A DNA stretch of 64,000 nt, taken from contig OZ024940.1 in assembly GCA_964017235.1 (NCBI GenBank), positions 26,479,615 to 26,543,614 of the forward strand. Reading direction: 5' to 3'. The notes under the pieces are model-generated. The model was not told the DNA's origin. It was given only the letters and a program-made list of their open reading frames with translations, and ran no database searches. This document shows positions 61,261 to 64,000 of the stretch, piece by piece (position 1 is the first letter of the stretch; each line of letters begins with the position of its first letter). This DNA comes from Sabellastarte sp. h YS-2021 (Eukaryota; Annelida; Polychaeta; Sabellida; Sabellidae). The translations under genes and the position numbers were made by a program.

Positions 61261-62107
61261 GATGATAGATGCCTCTCAGGCTTTTGATAGAGTGGAATAT
61301 GTTAAACTATTTACTCTTCTGTTAATGAGAGGTCTTTGTCCAATTGTAGCCAGATTCTTAGTTTCCTGTTATACTCAACAAAAGCTCAGAATAAAATGGG
61401 GTAATAGTATGTCAAATGCTTTCTCAGTAAAAAATGGTGTCAAGCAAGGGGGAGTGTTATCCCCCTTTCTATTTGCTGTATACATGGATGCTTTGTTGCA
61501 AAAGCTTGAAAAGTTAGGTTTTGGATGTCATCTAGGAAATAAATTCATGGGTGCAATTGCTTATGCAGATGATGTTACTATACTTGCACCTTCTGTGACA
61601 TCACTTAAACTCATGTTAAAGGCTGTTGCTGAATTTGAATGTAATTTTGCTGTTAAATTTAATCCTAGTAAAGGCATATATGTCATCCTAGGCAAGAAGT
61701 TACACAAGTCACATGTTATATATTTTAATGGTGTAGCTATTACTTCTACTAATGCAGCAGACCACCTTGGACATTCTATTGGCTGCAAATCTCAGGAGAA
61801 TCATATATTAAAAACGAATAATGATTTTGTCAAAAGATTTAACTTAATGATGAGTGTGTTCAGGCATTGCCCAGTAAGTGTGAAGTACAGACTATTTAAA
61901 ACTTACTGCTTGTCTTTATATGGGTGTGTTCTTTGGGAATTCTCATGTGATGTGATGAACAAATTTTATGTGTGCTGGAGAAAATGTATGAGACAATTAA
62001 TTGGATTAAGTCAAAGAGCACATGGTGGTTACTTACACAAGGTTGTGGATGATATTTCTAACGAAAACCAGCTGATTAAAAGATTTGTTAAATTTTACAA
62101 TAAGGTA
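61261..62107 (+). mobile_element. Non-LTR retrotransposon 1, reverse transcriptase fragment
   Basis: A 282-codon open frame begins inside the reverse transcriptase domain at motif A (IDASQAFDRVEY). It continues with GVKQGGVLSPFLFAVYMDAL and the catalytic AYADDVTILAPS, then a C-terminal region (FRHCPVSVKYRLFKTYC, RKCMRQLIGL). Endonuclease and the first RT motifs are missing, so the copy is 5' truncated. A second LINE interrupts it at about 62107; its last ORF residues (VILILILIVLL) are encoded by that LINE's tail. Confidence 0.85.
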
Positions 62108-64000
62108 ATTCTAATTCTAATTCTAATAGTACTTTTATAGCGCTTAATCTCTATCTAATGATAGACTCTAAGACGCAGAAAGCCAAAATCAGAGATCGTA
62201 ATCGTTAAATCAGGGACATTGCAGGGGTCGACACCACGGAGAGACAAAATGAAAAACTAGGGATAATCTAGGGTGGGTAAGCTTTTTCAAAGAGGTAAGT
62301 TTTCAACTTTTTTCTGAATGAGGAGAGAGATTTAGCTGAGCGTACATCATCAGGAAGATCATTCCAAATCCTTGGGGCATCGTATGCAAAGCTAAGGCCA
62401 AAATGCTTTTTAGACTTATATATTGAAGCACAATGTGGGACCTCAAGCAGCACACCATCAGATTGACTTCTGCGTGTTCTATACACACTATGCCTGGGTT
62501 TAAGGAAAGGTTCAAAGTATTTTGGATGGCCACTATGTAGAAACTTGTACACCAACAGGGCTGTCTTGAAGACAGCGATGCAAGACAGGCAGCCAATGAA
62601 GACTCTTTCTTACAGGAGTGATATGTGAGTATTTGGTGGTATTAGCCACAATTCTTGCTAGACTGTTCTGAACACATTGGAGCCTCCGAATGTCTAGAGC
62701 AGAGAGACCTCTGAACAAGGAATTACAGTAGTCAAGACGACTTCCCACCAAGGCATTTGCAGCTAAAAGAGCAGCTTCACGTGTAAGATATCCTCGGAGT
62801 CGCTTTAAATCCCTGATATGAACAAAACTAGCCTTACAGGTATTCCTGACATGGCAAGAGAAGGAAAACTCAGAGTCAAACCAGACACCTAAGTTCTTAA
62901 TTGCATCAACAGGTGAAAGGAGGTTGCCAAGTATATTAACTGGGAAAAATTTCCTGAGTTTTGTGCGGACATTTCTTGAGCCAAACAGAATAAATTCTGT
63001 CTTGTCTGGATTTAGTTTAAGCTTATTTGCAGAAAGCCACTTTCTGACATCATCCAAGCAGTTTTTCAGTCTATCAAAGGCCTGAGTGGCATGGTTATGT
63101 GTGAGATGAACATATAACTGTGTGTCGTCTGCATAAAAGTGGAAACATATGCCAGAATGATTTTGAATAACTTTACTGAGGGGGGTAGTGTATAATGAGA
63201 ACAAGATCGGCCCCAGGACAGAGCCCTGGGGCACACCGTACAATAGCCTTTTAGCATCGGATAAAACAGAACCAATCTTGATGCACTGATAGCGGTCACA
63301 GAGGTACGACTTGAACCAGTTTAGAACCATGCCTCCAACACCAAACCAGGAACTCAAACACTCAATAAGCGTACCATGATCAATGGTGTCAAATGCTGCT
63401 GATTGGTCCAAGAGAACAACAGCAGTAGCTTCACCTCTAGCAAGAGCAAGGTGGACTTCATTTTTAATAGACAGTAGTGCAGTTTCGGTCGAGTGACCTT
63501 GCTTATAGGCTGATTGACTGACATTTTCAAGTCCGTTACAGGCAACATGGACATTTAACTGCGAAGCAACTACACGCTCAACAAGTTTGGAGATGAAACT
63601 CAAGCCAGAGACAGGTCGGTAGTTTTTTAATTCATCCGGTGGTAGTGAAGACTTTTTAATCAGAGGAGAAACAATAGCCTTTTTTAAACCACCCGGGACA
63701 GCACCTTCAGTTAGAGAACAGTTGACAAGTTTAGTAACTGAGGGGAGGAGAATATCCAAACATTCTTTAAGTAGGAAAGTAGGCCATGGATCGAGGAGGC
63801 AAGATTTGGTTGGTGACTTCGTAATTACTTTCCGTACTTCATCCTCAGAAACTGCTTTAAAAAGGTCAAATTTGGGTACATCTGAAGGAGCAGGAAGAGT
63901 GAAGGAGTCAGTGTTAGTAAAGGAGTCCCTGATTTTTCTGATTTTATCTGAGAAAAAAGTGACAAAACGATTGGCAAGGCATATCTGAGAGGCATGAGAG
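62108..64000 (-). mobile_element. Non-LTR retrotransposon 2 (CR1/jockey-like), 3' part
   Basis: On the minus strand the frame is open from the right edge (63999) to about 62570. It reads LANRFVTFFSDKI, LKNYRPVSGLSFISKLVERV, QSAYKQGHSTETALLSI, motif A LLDQSAAFDTIDH, GVPQGSVLGPILFSLYTTPL, catalytic FYADDTQLYVHL, and LHWLPV. A one-base shift near 62560-62580 moves the sequence to the frame of 62268-62555 (VYKFLHSGHPKYFEPF ... FRKKLKTYLFEKAYPP). The 3' UTR ends with 'gcgctataaaagtactatta' and an (ATTAGA)n tail. The shift suggests an inactive copy. The endonuclease would lie beyond the right edge. Confidence 0.9.

Overview
The window is metazoan nuclear DNA. It is AT-rich, has long introns with GT/AG boundaries, and carries tRNA-derived SINEs, LINE relicts, MITEs and satellites. 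No bacterial-type operon, CRISPR array, rRNA or functional tRNA was seen. The repeat mix fits a marine invertebrate (lophotrochozoan or early-branching deuterostome), but the species cannot be named from sequence alone.

Two conserved genes lie head to head. On the minus strand, seven coding exons (37281 down to 10701) give the first 223 residues of an amphiphysin/BIN1-type N-BAR protein; the rest of the gene must lie beyond the left edge. On the plus strand, sixteen exons (40773-57578) give a complete methionine synthase reductase (MTRR). Its exon lengths sum to 2670 nt, an intact 889-residue frame with FMN, FAD and NADPH modules and an unusually long acidic linker. The start codons are about 3.5 kb apart.

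Layout. 1-10.6 kb is repeat-dense: diverged 135-160 bp tandem repeats, a copy of a non-coding element with ~350 bp internal subrepeats, a degenerate minisatellite split by a SINE, an ~18-unit 169 bp satellite, and an element end made of a CGGACAT array plus a terminal hairpin. 10.7-37.3 kb is the N-BAR gene. Its largest-content intron holds the same non-coding element again, caught in an exact 3280 bp tandem duplication (18334-24893). 40.8-57.6 kb is MTRR. Its introns hold a 1.5 kb element with palindrome-rich inverted termini, a minisatellite made of its own splice donor, a 54 bp minisatellite, piggyBac- and hAT-type MITEs and SINEs. 57.6-64 kb is intergenic, ending in two nested non-LTR retrotransposons in opposite orientations.

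The two genes are not known to act together. MTRR reactivates methionine synthase in cytosolic one-carbon metabolism; the N-BAR protein bends membranes in endocytosis or tubule formation. Most short ORFs in the window are by-products of tandem repeats.
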